From contig JAPLOZ010000097.1 of NCBI GenBank assembly GCA_026400435.1, positions 21,381-85,380 on the forward strand: a stretch of 64,000 nucleotides of DNA, read 5' to 3'. The stretch is from Hyphomicrobiales bacterium (lineage in GTDB: Bacteria > Pseudomonadota > Alphaproteobacteria > Rhizobiales > Rhizobiaceae). Below are positions 18,389 to 27,229 of the stretch, in pieces. Positions within the stretch are counted from its first letter, which is position 1. Each line of letters opens with the position of its first letter. The position numbers were made by a program, and so were the translations under genes. A model generated the notes under the pieces. That model ran no database searches. It saw only the letters and a list, made by a program, of their open reading frames with translations, and had not been told where the DNA came from.

Positions 18389-20371
18389 TTACCCCAGTCT
18401 CGCCCGCGCCTTGGCGCTCCAGGCGCTGAACAGCCGGTCGGCGATGATGCCAATGAAGGCGATCGCGAGGCCGGCCACGATGCCGCGCCCGGAATCGGCC
18501 TTCGACAGCGCTATGAACACCTCCTGGCCGAGGTCGCGTGTGCCGATCATGGCGCAGATGATGATCATGGCAAGCGCCATCAGGATCGTCTGGTTGATGC
18601 CGAGCATGATCTCGGGCAGCGCCAGCGGCAGCTGCACCCTCCAGAACATCTGTCGTTTCGTACAGCCCGACACCACCGCCGCCTCGATGAGGGCAGGCGG
18701 AACCTGGCGGACGCCGTGGTTGGTGTAACGGATTGCCGGAACGACGGCGAAGGCCACCGTGGCGATCATGGCGGTCACATCGCCGACCCGGAACAGCATC
18801 ACCACCGGGATGATGAAGCAGAAGGACGGCAGCACCTGCAGTGTGTCGATGATGGGCGTGACGATCTTCTCGAAGCGATCGCTGCGCGATGCCGCAAGCC
18901 CGATCGGAATGCCTATCAGACACGCGATAATGACCGAAATGCCGCACAGATAGACCGTCGCCATGGTCTTTTCCCAAAGGCCGGTGACGGCGCAGAAGGT
19001 AGTCAGCAGCGCCACCAGCGCGGCGAGCCTGGCGCCGCCGAGCTGCCAGCCGGCGAGCCCCAGCAGGAACACCGCGCCGAGCCACGGGAAGCCTTCGCAG
19101 AAGGCGCGCACGGGATTGAGGATGTAGAGGATCAGGAAAACACGGAACATCTCGATGGCGTCGAAGAAGTTGACGGTGATCCAGTTCACCGCGGCCTTCC
19201 ACGCCGGAGCAGTGGTGAAGGTGATCGCCTTGGGTACATCGGCAAAGAACGGGATGACCAGGCTGAGCAACGTGGTGCCGGCAAGCAACACAAGAGCGAG
19301 CGACAGGTTTGGATGGCGTATCCAGAAACTCTGGCCTTCGGTCAGCTCGCCGTGGACCTCGGACTGACGCTTCGCCGCCGCCTGGCTGAGCCGGTCGAGC
19401 GCGATGGCCAGCGCCACGATGGCGAGCCCCGCCTCCATGGCTTCGCCGACCTTGAGCGCACGCAGTGCGAGCAGAACGTCATAACCGAGACCGCCCGCCC
19501 CGATCATCGAGGCGATGATCACCATGTTGAGCGCCAGCATGATGACCTGGTTCACGCCGACCATCAGCGTCGGACGCGCCGACGGCAACAGCACGCGCCA
19601 CAGCTTCTGCCTCGCCGTGCAGCCGGCCATGGTGCTGAATTCGGAGATCTCGGTGGGCACGCGCGATAGCCCGAGCATGGTGGCGCGCACCATCGGCGGC
19701 GTCGCAAAGATCGCGGTGGCGATCATTGCCGAGACCGGGCTGTTGCCGAACAGAAGCAGCATCGGGATCAGGTAGGCAAAGGTCGGGATCGTCTGCATCA
19801 GGTCGAGCGCCGGCGACACGAGGTATTTTTCGACCCACGGCCGCTCCCACGCCCAGATGCCGACCAACAGGCCGGTAACGATGCAGAACGGTACGGCGAT
19901 CGCAATCAGGCCTAGCGTCAGCATCGCGCTTGTCCACTTGCCGAACAGCGCGATGTACAGAAACAGCCCGCCCGACAAGAGGCCGAGCCGCTGACCGCCG
20001 AAGGCGCGGCCGGCGAGGAAGGCGGCCGCGACGATCCCGACCCAGGACAGCCGCGGCAGCGTGAAGGCTTCGGCACCCGCGCCGATCTTGAAATTTTTAG
20101 CCAAAAGGTCGAGCGCGAAGTCGAGAGGTACGCCAAGCACTGCGGTGATCGAACGCGTCAGCCATGTCAGGTTGACCTTCATCCAGGTCATGATGGTGCT
20201 GATCCAGTCGGCGACCGGCACCACCGCCTTGGCCGGATAGGCCACCGCCCATGAAACGTGGTCTTGCGCCAGGAACAGCACCAGCACCGCGCCGAGCGCC
20301 GCTGCCCAGACGACCAGCCATGTATGAACTGGCCGCGAGCGGACGGAAACCGTGTCGGTCGCCGCCGTCAC
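18389..20371 (-). CDS. tmoV: TMAO/betaine-type ABC transporter permease, two-domain fusion
   Basis: A 660-residue inner-membrane protein with two BPD_transp_1 domains in tandem. Each has its own coupling segment: FSTMAGCTARQKLWRVLLP in the first half and AAVVSGCTKRQMFWRVQLP in the second, followed by near-repeated MIGAGGLG and MIGTRDLG. One polypeptide thus supplies both permease subunits of the importer, as in TmoV-like and related quaternary-amine systems. Its ATG overlaps the end of tmoW as ATGA. The assignment to TMAO rests on the neighbour tmm and on the binding protein; glycine betaine or choline are alternatives. Confidence 0.82.
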   Translation of the reverse strand: MTAATDTVSVRSRPVHTWLVVWAAALGAVLVLFLAQDHVSWAVAYPAKAVVPVADWISTIMTWMKVNLTWLTRSITAVLGVPLDFALDLLAKNFKIGAGAEAFTLPRLSWVGIVAAAFLAGRAFGGQRLGLLSGGLFLYIALFGKWTSAMLTLGLIAIAVPFCIVTGLLVGIWAWERPWVEKYLVSPALDLMQTIPTFAYLIPMLLLFGNSPVSAMIATAIFATPPMVRATMLGLSRVPTEISEFSTMAGCTARQKLWRVLLPSARPTLMVGVNQVIMLALNMVIIASMIGAGGLGYDVLLALRALKVGEAMEAGLAIVALAIALDRLSQAAAKRQSEVHGELTEGQSFWIRHPNLSLALVLLAGTTLLSLVIPFFADVPKAITFTTAPAWKAAVNWITVNFFDAIEMFRVFLILYILNPVRAFCEGFPWLGAVFLLGLAGWQLGGARLAALVALLTTFCAVTGLWEKTMATVYLCGISVIIACLIGIPIGLAASRSDRFEKIVTPIIDTLQVLPSFCFIIPVVMLFRVGDVTAMIATVAFAVVPAIRYTNHGVRQVPPALIEAAVVSGCTKRQMFWRVQLPLALPEIMLGINQTILMALAMIIICAMIGTRDLGQEVFIALSKADSGRGIVAGLAIAFIGIIADRLFSAWSAKARARLG

Positions 20372-21453
20372 GCCGACGCCCTGCCGCGATCGATGCCGGC
20401 AAGCAGGTCGATGACCGCCTCCGGGGTAACCTCGCCGATTGGCTTGCCGGAGCCGTTTGCGACGGCGAACGGCTTCCTCGCTGCGATGATCTCGGCCGAG
20501 AAGCTGGCCACGCGCGCGTCGGGGGAAACCGTTCCGGCGTGCTGCGCCTTGCCGGCCGGACGCATGATGCTCCTGGCCGAAATCACCTTGGCGCGCTGGA
20601 CGTCGCGGGTGAACTCGGCAACGTATTCCGTCGCCGGACTGACCACCAGTTGTTCGGGCGTGCCGACCTGGATCACCTCGCCGTCCTTCATGATGGCGAT
20701 GCGGTCAGCAAGGCGGATCGCTTCGTCGAAGTCATGCGTGATGAAAACGATCGTCTTCTTGAGCACCGACTGCAGCCGCATCAGTTCGTCCTGCATCTCG
20801 CGGCGGATCAGCGGATCCAGCGCGGAGAACGGCTCGTCGAGGAACCAGATTTCCGGTTTGGTGGAAAGGCTGCGGGCGATGCCGACGCGCTGTTGCTGGC
20901 CGCCCGACAGTTCGCGTGGATAGAAATGCTCGCGACCGCGCAACCCGACAAGTTCGATCACTTCGCGCGCACGCGCCTCGCGACCAGCCCGGTCCACGCC
21001 CTGTATCGACAGCGGAAACGCTATGTTCTCGAGAACATTGAGATGCGGCAGCAACGCAAAATTCTGGAACACCATGCCCATGCGGTGGCGGCGCAGTTCG
21101 ATCAGTTCCGCTTCGGAGATCGACAGCAGATCCTTGCCCTCGAACTCGACCCTTCCATAGGTCGGCTCGACCAGCCTCGACATGCAGCGCACCAGTGTCG
21201 ACTTGCCGGAGCCCGACAGGCCCATGATGATGAAGATCTCGCCCTGGCGAATCTCGAGGTCCACCGCCCTGGCAGCGCCGATCAGGGCAGCCTCGACCAG
21301 TTCGGCGGAACTAGCCTTGCCGTTGCGGCGCTGGATGAATTCGGACGCGCCCGAGCCATAGAGCTTCCAGACGTTGCGGCAGGCAAGTTTGACGGGACGC
21401 GTATCTGCGGTTTTGCCGGCGACGGCAGGGTTGTCCTGCGAAGCGATTTTCAT
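20368..21453 (-). CDS. tmoW: TMAO/betaine-type ABC transporter ATPase
   Basis: A 361-residue ATPase of the ProV/OpuAA group. Walker A is GLSGSGKST, the Q-loop VFQNFALLPHLNVLEN, the signature LSGGQQQRVGIARS, Walker B IWFLDEPFSALD, and the switch His lies in ITHDFDEA. The long N-terminal extension (CRNVWKLYGSGASEFIQRR) and the C-terminal about 90 residues, a degenerate CBS-like regulatory tail, are typical of quaternary-amine importers. It lies 79 bp after tmoX, with a hairpin and T-run between, and overlaps tmoV by 4 bp. Confidence 0.88.
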   Translation of the reverse strand: MKIASQDNPAVAGKTADTRPVKLACRNVWKLYGSGASEFIQRRNGKASSAELVEAALIGAARAVDLEIRQGEIFIIMGLSGSGKSTLVRCMSRLVEPTYGRVEFEGKDLLSISEAELIELRRHRMGMVFQNFALLPHLNVLENIAFPLSIQGVDRAGREARAREVIELVGLRGREHFYPRELSGGQQQRVGIARSLSTKPEIWFLDEPFSALDPLIRREMQDELMRLQSVLKKTIVFITHDFDEAIRLADRIAIMKDGEVIQVGTPEQLVVSPATEYVAEFTRDVQRAKVISARSIMRPAGKAQHAGTVSPDARVASFSAEIIAARKPFAVANGSGKPIGEVTPEAVIDLLAGIDRGRASA

Positions 21454-21465
21454 TCTCAGCCTTCA

Positions 21466-21513
21466 AAAAAACGAAAAATCGAGCGGCCCCGGCCGATGCC
21501 CGAGCGGGGCCGC
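21466..21513 (-). terminator. Intra-operon hairpin with T-run after tmoX
   Basis: On the minus strand, GCGGCCCC and GGGGCCGC (8-bp arms at 21506-21513 and 21483-21490, 15-nt loop) are followed by ATTTTTCG and a run of seven T. This is a rho-independent terminator or attenuator placed between tmoX and tmoW. It would let the binding protein be made in excess over ATPase and permease, as is usual for such operons. Confidence 0.75.
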
Positions 21514-21532
21514 CTTGTCCATGCCGGAACGA

Positions 21533-22495
21533 TTACTGCGCCCAGGCCTTCCAGGTCGCTTCGTTCTCCGCGATCCAGGCGGCGGCGACGTCTTCCGGCG
21601 TCTTTCCTTCAAGATCGATCTGACCGCTCAGCCCGTTCAGCACGTCGGTGGGGATCGTGTAGTTCTTCGCCACCTTGTATGCGACCGGCCATTTGTCCTT
21701 CATGCCCGCCCACGAATATTTGTAGATCTCGCCGTGCGGCTTGCCGCAGTCGTAGGCGGCTTCCTTGTTGATGCCCCACGACGGGTCCGTGTAGCACTCG
21801 GGCGTGTATTCGGGGAATTCAATCCATTCGCCCTTGTACTTGGCCGGAGCCCAGTGCGGCGAATAGATCCACAGCATGATCGGCGCCTTGCGCTGGTAGG
21901 CCGAATCGAGTTCCGCAAACATCGCGGCGTCGGTTCCAGCATGGATCACCGTAAACGGCAGGCCGAGCGACACGACGCGCTCGTCGTCGAAACCTTCCCA
22001 GGTTACGGGACCACCAAGGTAGCGGCCCTTCGGCGCAGTTTCGGCGGTGGAAAACGCCTCGGCGCATTTGGGATCCTTCAGCGCTTCCCAGTTGGGAAGG
22101 CCCGGGCATTTCTCCTTCATGTATTCGGGATACCACCACTCTTCCTTCGCCTTGGGACCGAGCGGCCCGAGATTCTCGGTCTGGCCGGTCGCGTCGGAGG
22201 CGGCCATAGCTTCGCCAGCCGTCGTAGCCCAGAATTCCATGCCAACCGTGAGATCGCCGTTTGTCAGGCCGGTGGTCAGGCTCGAAAGGTAGTCGGCGGT
22301 GGGGTACTCGACCGTATAGCCGAGCTTCTCGAGGATGCCGCCGAAGATCTTGGCATTCAGGTTGACGCTGGTCCAGTCGAACAGCGCGACCTTGATCGGA
22401 TCGTTCGATTCAGGCGCCTGAGCGTAGCTCGCCGGCGCCCACAGGCTCGCTACCGCGAGCGCTGCCGCACCCATCTTCATCATCTTGGATTTCAT
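21533..22495 (-). CDS. tmoX: TMAO/quaternary-amine binding protein
   Basis: A 320-residue periplasmic protein with a signal peptide (basic start, hydrophobic AAALAVASLWAPA, cleavage near SYAQA). The mature part belongs to the OpuAC-like family: VALFDWTSVNLNAKIFGGIL at the start, MEFWATTAGEA, then Trp-rich segments (EEWWYPEYMKEKCPGLP, WIYSPHWAPAKYKG) that can form the aromatic box for a methylated amine. It resembles TmoX of marine roseobacters and is encoded facing tmm, so TMAO is the most likely ligand; other betaines remain possible. GGGAG lies 6 nt before the ATG. It is the first gene of the operon. Confidence 0.82.
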   Translation of the reverse strand: MKSKMMKMGAAALAVASLWAPASYAQAPESNDPIKVALFDWTSVNLNAKIFGGILEKLGYTVEYPTADYLSSLTTGLTNGDLTVGMEFWATTAGEAMAASDATGQTENLGPLGPKAKEEWWYPEYMKEKCPGLPNWEALKDPKCAEAFSTAETAPKGRYLGGPVTWEGFDDERVVSLGLPFTVIHAGTDAAMFAELDSAYQRKAPIMLWIYSPHWAPAKYKGEWIEFPEYTPECYTDPSWGINKEAAYDCGKPHGEIYKYSWAGMKDKWPVAYKVAKNYTIPTDVLNGLSGQIDLEGKTPEDVAAAWIAENEATWKAWAQ

Positions 22496-22592
22496 GCTGT
22501 GCTCCCATTGTACGAACTGCATAATCGTGCCCCGGACTATCGGTGTAGCGCTCGGTTCGGCGCCGGTCGTGGAAAATCCACGTTTTTCACCG

Positions 22593-22605
22593 CAGGAAAA
22601 TTTAT
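22593..22605 (+). promoter_or_regulatory. Second copy of the tmm/tmoX upstream motif
   Basis: CAGGAAAATTTAT matches the copy before tmm at 12 of 13 positions and is followed by ATACC where the tmm copy has TGTCC. It lies about 98 bp upstream of tmoX. On the tmoX-reading strand it contains TATATAAATTTTCC, which could include a -10 element. Confidence 0.35.
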
Positions 22606-22701
22606 ATACCAACGTTCACGCCGCGCAATGGTCGACGCGATCGCTAGGGCCGATTTAGTGCTCGCGAAGTGTGTGGCGCAGGTCTGCATGCACCGGACTC
22701 G

Positions 22702-24408
22702 CTAGAACAGGAAATAGCGCTGCGCCATCGGAAGGACCGTGGCTGGCGGGCAGGTCAGCAGCACTCCGTCGGCGCGCACTTCGTAGGTCTCCGGGTCGAC
22801 ATCGATGCGCGGCGTCGCCGTATTGAGCATCATCGACGCCTTGCCGATGGCGCGGGTATTCTTCACGGCGAGCAGCTTCTTGGCCACGCCGAGCCTGGCC
22901 GCGAGCCCGCCATCCAGCGAAGCCTGCGACACGAAGGTGACCGACGAGTTGGTGCGCAGCTTGCCGAAAGCGGCAAACATCGGCCGGTAGTGCATCGGCT
23001 GCGGTGTGGGGATCGACGCGTTCGGATCGCCCATCGGGGCCGCGGCTATCGATCCGCCAAGCAGCACCATCTCGGGCTTAACGCCGAAGAAGGCCGGGCT
23101 CCAGAGCACCAGGTCGGCGCGCTTGCCGACCTCGACGGAGCCGATCTCGTGGCTCAGGCCGTGCGCAATGGCCGGGTTGATCGTGTATTTTGCGATGTAG
23201 CGGCGGACGCGGAAATTGTCGTTGTCGCCGGTTTCTTCGGGCAATGGCCCGCGCTGGCGCTTCATCTTGTCGGCTGTCTGCCATGTGCGGATCGCCACTT
23301 CGCCGACCCGGCCCATGGCCTGGCTGTCTGAGGAGATGATCGAGAAGGCGCCGAGGTCGTGCAGGATGTCCTCCGCCGCGATCGTTTCCTTGCGGATGCG
23401 GCTCTCGGCAAAGGCGATGTCTTCGGGGATCGAGGGCGACAGATGGTGACAGACCATCAGCATGTCGAGATGCTCGGCCAGCGTGTTGACCGTGTAGGGC
23501 CGGGTCGGGTTTGTCGACGACGGGATGACGTTGGGGTGCGACGCGATCTTGATGATGTCGGGCGCGTGGCCGCCGCCGGCGCCTTCCGTATGGAACGCGT
23601 GGATCGTGCGGCCCTTGATGGCGCGGATCGTGTCCTCGACGAAGCCGCTCTCGTTCAGCGTGTCGGTGTGGATCATCACCTGAACGTCGTACCGGTCGGC
23701 GACCGTGAGGCAATTGTCGATCGCGGCCGGCGTCGTGCCCCAGTCCTCGTGCAGCTTGAGCGACGAGGCGCCGGCGAGGATCATCTCTTCCAGCGGCGCG
23801 GGAAGAGATGCGTTGCCCTTGCCGGCGAGCGCGAGGTTCATCGGGAAGGCGTCGAAGCTCTCGATCATGCGCTCGATATGCCACGCCCCGGTGCAGGTGG
23901 TGGCAAGCGTGCCGTGGGCGGGGCCCGTACCGCCGCCCAGCATGGTGGTGAGGCCGCTCATCAGCGCCTCTTCGATCTGCTGCGGACAGATGAAATGGAT
24001 ATGTGCGTCCATGCCGCCGGCAGTCAGGATCTTGCCCTCCCCGGCGATCGCCTCGGTTGAGGGGCCTACGATGATCGTCACGCCGGGCTGGGTGTCTGGA
24101 TTGCCGGCCTTTCCGATGGCGGCGATGCGACCGTCCTTCAGGCCGACATCGGCCTTGTAGATGCCTGTATGGTCGACGATCAGCGCGTTGGTGATGACCG
24201 TGTCGACGGCCCCCTCTGCACGTGTCGCCTGGCTCTGGCCCATGCCGTCGCGGATGACCTTGCCGCCGCCGAACTTCACCTCTTCGCCGTAGATGGTGAA
24301 GTCCTTCTCGACTTCGATGAACAGCTCGGTGTCGGCAAGCCGCACCTTGTCGCCGACGGTCGGACCGAACATCTGGGCATAGGAGGCGCGGGATATTCGT
24401 GCGGGCAT
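22702..24408 (-). CDS. ureC: Urease alpha subunit
   Basis: A 568-residue catalytic subunit that hydrolyses urea to ammonia and carbamate at a di-nickel centre. All active-site elements are present: MDAHIHFI (two Ni ligands), SLKLHEDWG with the carbamylated Lys, [27 protein letters not shown], the flap [13 protein letters not shown] with its Cys-His, and [10 protein letters not shown] with the last Asp ligand. It overlaps ureB by 1 bp (TGATG). Nothing like ureE, ureF or ureG follows; about 200 bp downstream is tmoX. Confidence 0.97.
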   Translation of the reverse strand: MPARISRASYAQMFGPTVGDKVRLADTELFIEVEKDFTIYGEEVKFGGGKVIRDGMGQSQATRAEGAVDTVITNALIVDHTGIYKADVGLKDGRIAAIGKAGNPDTQPGVTIIVGPSTEAIAGEGKILTAGGMDAHIHFICPQQIEEALMSGLTTMLGGGTGPAHGTLATTCTGAWHIERMIESFDAFPMNLALAGKGNASLPAPLEEMILAGASSLKLHEDWGTTPAAIDNCLTVADRYDVQVMIHTDTLNESGFVEDTIRAIKGRTIHAFHTEGAGGGHAPDIIKIASHPNVIPSSTNPTRPYTVNTLAEHLDMLMVCHHLSPSIPEDIAFAESRIRKETIAAEDILHDLGAFSIISSDSQAMGRVGEVAIRTWQTADKMKRQRGPLPEETGDNDNFRVRRYIAKYTINPAIAHGLSHEIGSVEVGKRADLVLWSPAFFGVKPEMVLLGGSIAAAPMGDPNASIPTPQPMHYRPMFAAFGKLRTNSSVTFVSQASLDGGLAARLGVAKKLLAVKNTRAIGKASMMLNTATPRIDVDPETYEVRADGVLLTCPPATVLPMAQRYFLF

Positions 24409-24728
24409 CAGAGCTTTCCCATGATCTTCTGCTGGAAGCCGTACACGGTGCGACTGCCGCCATATGGCACCAGCGTCACGTCGCGCTCCTGGCCGGGTTC
24501 GAAGCGCACGGCAGTCCCGGCCGCGATGTCGAGGCGCATGCCGCGAGCTCGGTCGCGGTCGAACTTCAGTCCTTCATTGGTCTCGAAGAAATGGTAGTGG
24601 CTGCCGACCTGGATCGGACGGTCGCCAGTGTTGGCGACCTTAAGCGTCAAGGTCGGCGAGCCGGCGTTGAGCTCGATGTCGCCAGCCGCGGTTATCACCT
24701 GCCCGGGTACGAAGCCGCCAATGATCAT
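24408..24728 (-). CDS. ureB: Urease beta subunit
   Basis: A 106-residue structural subunit of the urease (alpha-beta-gamma)3 complex. It begins [21 protein letters not shown] and has the conserved [34 protein letters not shown] and the Gly-rich [12 protein letters not shown], so it is full length. Its stop overlaps the ureC start by one base. The ureJ gene ends 4 bp upstream, giving a tight ureJ-ureB-ureC run. Confidence 0.97.
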   Translation of the reverse strand: MIIGGFVPGQVITAAGDIELNAGSPTLTLKVANTGDRPIQVGSHYHFFETNEGLKFDRDRARGMRLDIAAGTAVRFEPGQERDVTLVPYGGSRTVYGFQQKIMGKL

Positions 24729-24732
24729 GGCG

Positions 24733-25323
24733 TCAGCTCCCGGCCAGGAGCCAGAGCCCGCCCAGCGCCGTAAGGCCGCCCGCGACGCGCGTCATCCAGC
24801 GGCCGGCCGATCCGCCGGCGAGCCGGCCCATGCCAAGCCCGACGCCGACGCCAAGCGCGTGCAGGAACGCTGTTGAAACCGCGAAGCCGACGCAGAAGGA
24901 CAGCGCGCCTGCGTCGCCGAGTTCGCCGCCATGCGCATAACCGTGGAAGAACGCAAAGAAGCCAACCATGACCATGCCGACCACGGTGGGGACCTGAAGC
25001 GCGACCAGCGCCAACAATCCGATCACCACCACGGAGGCCGCGATCACCGGTTCCACGAAAGGCAGCCCGAAGCCCGCTAGCGCGACCGCGAAGCCCGCCA
25101 GCATGGTGGCCACGAAAGCGGTCGGCACCAGCCAGACCGCGCGGCCTCCGAGCAAAGCCGCCCACAGGCCTACCGCGACCATCGCGAGGATGTGGTCGAG
25201 CCCGAACAACGGATGCGAGACGCCAGCCATGAACGAGCCGTGCTCGGCGAGATTGAGATGCGCGAAAGCGGGAGCGGCACTGACCCCGAGCAGGACTGCG
25301 GTGGCAACGATCCGTTTCAGCAT
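24733..25323 (-). CDS. ureJ: HupE/UreJ-family nickel permease-like protein
   Basis: A 196-residue membrane protein with a signal-like N-terminus ([21 protein letters not shown]) and about six helices. The family signature [12 protein letters not shown] and the later [12 protein letters not shown] carry the His and Asp residues expected to handle Ni2+. In urease operons this family supplies nickel across the inner membrane. It lies between the DUF1272 gene and ureB, the usual place for ureJ in rhizobia. Confidence 0.88.
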   Translation of the reverse strand: MLKRIVATAVLLGVSAAPAFAHLNLAEHGSFMAGVSHPLFGLDHILAMVAVGLWAALLGGRAVWLVPTAFVATMLAGFAVALAGFGLPFVEPVIAASVVVIGLLALVALQVPTVVGMVMVGFFAFFHGYAHGGELGDAGALSFCVGFAVSTAFLHALGVGVGLGMGRLAGGSAGRWMTRVAGGLTALGGLWLLAGS

Positions 25324-25352
25324 TGGTTGTGACCTCGTTCCATTTGATCTGT

Positions 25353-25604
25353 TCAGGCTGCTTTCGGCGTGCAGCCTTCCGTCTTCAGAACCCGGTTGGC
25401 CGATGCAGGGTATTTGGCGAGCAAGGTCTCGGGACGAATGGGGCGCGGCGAAAAATTACCGCCGCAGTTCGGACAGCTTCCAAGCAGGACATTCTCGGCG
25501 CAGTCCGCGCAAAACGTGCATTCGAAGGTGCAGATCATGGCGTCGATCGCCTGCGGTGGCAGATCCTTGTCGCAGCATTCGCAGTTGGGGCGCAGTTTAA
25601 GCAT
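25353..25604 (-). CDS. Cys-rich DUF1272 protein within the urease operon
   Basis: An 83-residue protein whose first 50 residues form a treble-clef-like zinc-binding unit with CxxCxxDLP, CTFECTFCADC and CPNCGG (nine cysteines in all), the DUF1272 pattern. The rest is a short polar tail. It sits between ureA (10 bp upstream) and ureJ (29 bp downstream). Its function is unknown; a metal-handling part in urease assembly is suggested by position alone. Confidence 0.8.
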   Translation of the reverse strand: MLKLRPNCECCDKDLPPQAIDAMICTFECTFCADCAENVLLGSCPNCGGNFSPRPIRPETLLAKYPASANRVLKTEGCTPKAA

Positions 25605-25613
25605 CGCGGCTGC

Positions 25614-25916
25614 CTACCTGATCGGCTGGTGGACGGTGACGAGCTTGGTGCCGTCGGGGAAAGTGGCCTCGACCTGAATGTCGTGGATCATCTCTGCAAT
25701 GCCGTCCATGACCTGCGAGCGCTTCACGACATGCGCGCCCGCCTCCATCAGGTCGGCGACCGAATGCCCGTCGCGAGCCCCCTCCACGACAAAGTCGGTT
25801 ATCAGCGCAATGGCCTCGGGGTGGTTGAGCTTGACACCCCGCTCCAGCCGCTTGCGCGCGACAATCGCCGCCATGGCGACAAGCAGCTTGTCCTTTTCCC
25901 TCGGCGTCAGATTCAT
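25614..25916 (-). CDS. ureA: Urease gamma subunit
   Basis: A 100-residue structural subunit, beginning [17 protein letters not shown] and containing [42 protein letters not shown], all characteristic. The length matches the separate gamma subunit of most bacterial ureases. A longer in-frame reading upstream would overlap ureD and was not chosen. It follows ureD by 13 bp. Confidence 0.97.
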   Translation of the reverse strand: MNLTPREKDKLLVAMAAIVARKRLERGVKLNHPEAIALITDFVVEGARDGHSVADLMEAGAHVVKRSQVMDGIAEMIHDIQVEATFPDGTKLVTVHQPIR

Positions 25917-25929
25917 CTTTGTACCAAAT

Positions 25930-26769
25930 CTAAAGTGACCAAACCTTGGGCAGTCCTGCCTGCCCATTGAGCAGGCTTACCAGAGGCGCGAGCCGCTTGC
26001 GCAGTCCGTAGCCGTCCCTCGACACAAGCCTCGCAAGAAGCTTGCCAGTTCCTGCCACGGTCCAGACGCTGGCGCCGCCGTCCTCACCGATGATGCTCCG
26101 CGCCTCAGACAGCAGGGCCTCGGCATCGGGCGAAACAAGCAGGACCGTGGCAAAGGCGGTTGAGCCTGCTGCGGCGGCTGGCCGCGCCAGCGTCGCGGCG
26201 AGCTCAGGCCCGATGGAAAAGGCTTCGGCGTGGATCGGCTTGCCGTTTCGCCGCACGTTCCAGCGGTCCTTGAAGCGCGCCTGCGAAACGCTTTCGCCCA
26301 TGGCGAGGCGGCCAAACAGTGTCGCCTCGACGATCAGGGCCTGTGCCCCGTCCGCAAGGTCGACGTCGAGGCGTCGAGAAAAGGACGACCTGTCGTAGAC
26401 GATCGTCTCCTGCGGGAGCCAGGCAACGCGGCTGCCTTCCGCCGCACTCAAGCGCACATCGGAGCGCGCCTCGCCCGATCGCGATCGGTAAAGTTTTTCG
26501 CAGGCCTGCGTCGTGACGGTCACCGACGCCCGTTCCGCCACGTCGACCTCCCAGGCGATGCGGTCGCCACCGGTGAGCCCGCCGGCAGTATTGATCAGGA
26601 CGGCCTCCAGGGGATCGGCGCCAACCTCCGGCATGCGGATCTTGGCGGCGCCCTCCTGGTACAGGCGGTCGATCCGGCTGCGGCCGGCAACCTTGCGCAC
26701 GGACAGGCGTCCACGGGCATCCACCCGCTGCGCCGAAAGCTCCGTTACTTCGCTGGCCGTCATCAACAT
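25930..26769 (-). CDS. ureD: Urease accessory protein UreD
   Basis: A 279-residue accessory protein that binds apo-urease and helps UreF and UreG deliver nickel. Recognisable segments are [25 protein letters not shown]-like [29 protein letters not shown] and the late [23 protein letters not shown]. Three in-frame ATGs lie close together; the one at 26769 has AGGGA seven nt before it. It is the first gene of the urease operon and is divergent from the NodF-like gene. Since ureF and ureG are absent here, its partners must be elsewhere. Confidence 0.93.
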   Translation of the reverse strand: MLMTASEVTELSAQRVDARGRLSVRKVAGRSRIDRLYQEGAAKIRMPEVGADPLEAVLINTAGGLTGGDRIAWEVDVAERASVTVTTQACEKLYRSRSGEARSDVRLSAAEGSRVAWLPQETIVYDRSSFSRRLDVDLADGAQALIVEATLFGRLAMGESVSQARFKDRWNVRRNGKPIHAEAFSIGPELAATLARPAAAAGSTAFATVLLVSPDAEALLSEARSIIGEDGGASVWTVAGTGKLLARLVSRDGYGLRKRLAPLVSLLNGQAGLPKVWSL

Positions 26770-26828
26770 CGATGCATCCCTTGCCGGCATCGTCGGCCAA
26801 CCAGCCGTTTTTGTCGAGAACTTAGCTT

Positions 26829-26904
26829 ATTGCTTCCCGCCGCCCGGCTTTCTATAGAGGGCGGGTACAACGGACGCCGTGGGGGGTGTCCCGGGGGAAG
26901 CAAT
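26829..26904. repeat. Inverted repeat in the ureD / NodF-like intergenic region
   Basis: ATTGCTTCCC (26829-26838) is repeated in inverted form as GGGAAGCAAT (26895-26904), 10 bp exact with 56 bp between. It lies in the 188-bp divergent spacer. It may be two half-sites for a regulator or a leader hairpin for the ACP gene. No nod box was recognisable in the spacer. Confidence 0.4.
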
Positions 26905-26957
26905 CGGCGCGACGCCGGAACCACGCGTTGGGCGGAGAAACCATTCTGGAGGGCGCG

Positions 26958-27212
26958 ATGGCTGACCAGCTCGCTGACGATATCATTACCATGATCAAGG
27001 CCCACGCAGATCCTGATATCGGCGAGATCGGCCCGGACACCGAGCTCACCGCGCTCGGTATCCATTCCCTGGAGCTTACCGAGATCATTTTCGATCTTGA
27101 GGAAGCCTACGGCATCGAGATCGAGATGAACACGGTCGACGCCTGGAGCAATCTGAAGACGGTGCAGGACATGATCGAAGCCGTTCGCGTTCTTATCGCG
27201 AAAAAAGCCTGA
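26958..27212 (+). CDS. NodF-like acyl carrier protein
   Basis: An 84-residue acyl carrier protein. It matches rhizobial NodF more than housekeeping AcpP: start MADQLADDII, middle DTELTALGI, and the segment IEMNTVDAWSNLKTVQDMIEAV, almost the NodF wording. The carrier Ser is residue 37, but the motif around it reads GIHSLEL, with His in place of the invariant Asp of DSL. GGAGG lies 5 nt before the ATG. The gene is 17 bp before a NodE-like ketosynthase, forming a nodFE-like pair, though no nodD, nodABC or nod box is present. The acyl product is unknown. Confidence 0.85.
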   Translation: MADQLADDIITMIKAHADPDIGEIGPDTELTALGIHSLELTEIIFDLEEAYGIEIEMNTVDAWSNLKTVQDMIEAVRVLIAKKA

Positions 27213-27229
27213 TCGTGAAAAGGCATTAA

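Noticed and set aside
22702..24408. Loss of urease active-site residues
   Set aside because: SLKLHEDWG looked unusual compared with the common ALKLHEDWG, but the carbamylated Lys, all His ligands, the flap Cys-His and the last Asp are present.
26770..26957. nod box upstream of the NodF-like gene
   Set aside because: I looked for the long conserved NodD site (ATCCAAACAATCGATTTTAC-like) and found nothing resembling it; only an unrelated 10-bp inverted repeat is present.
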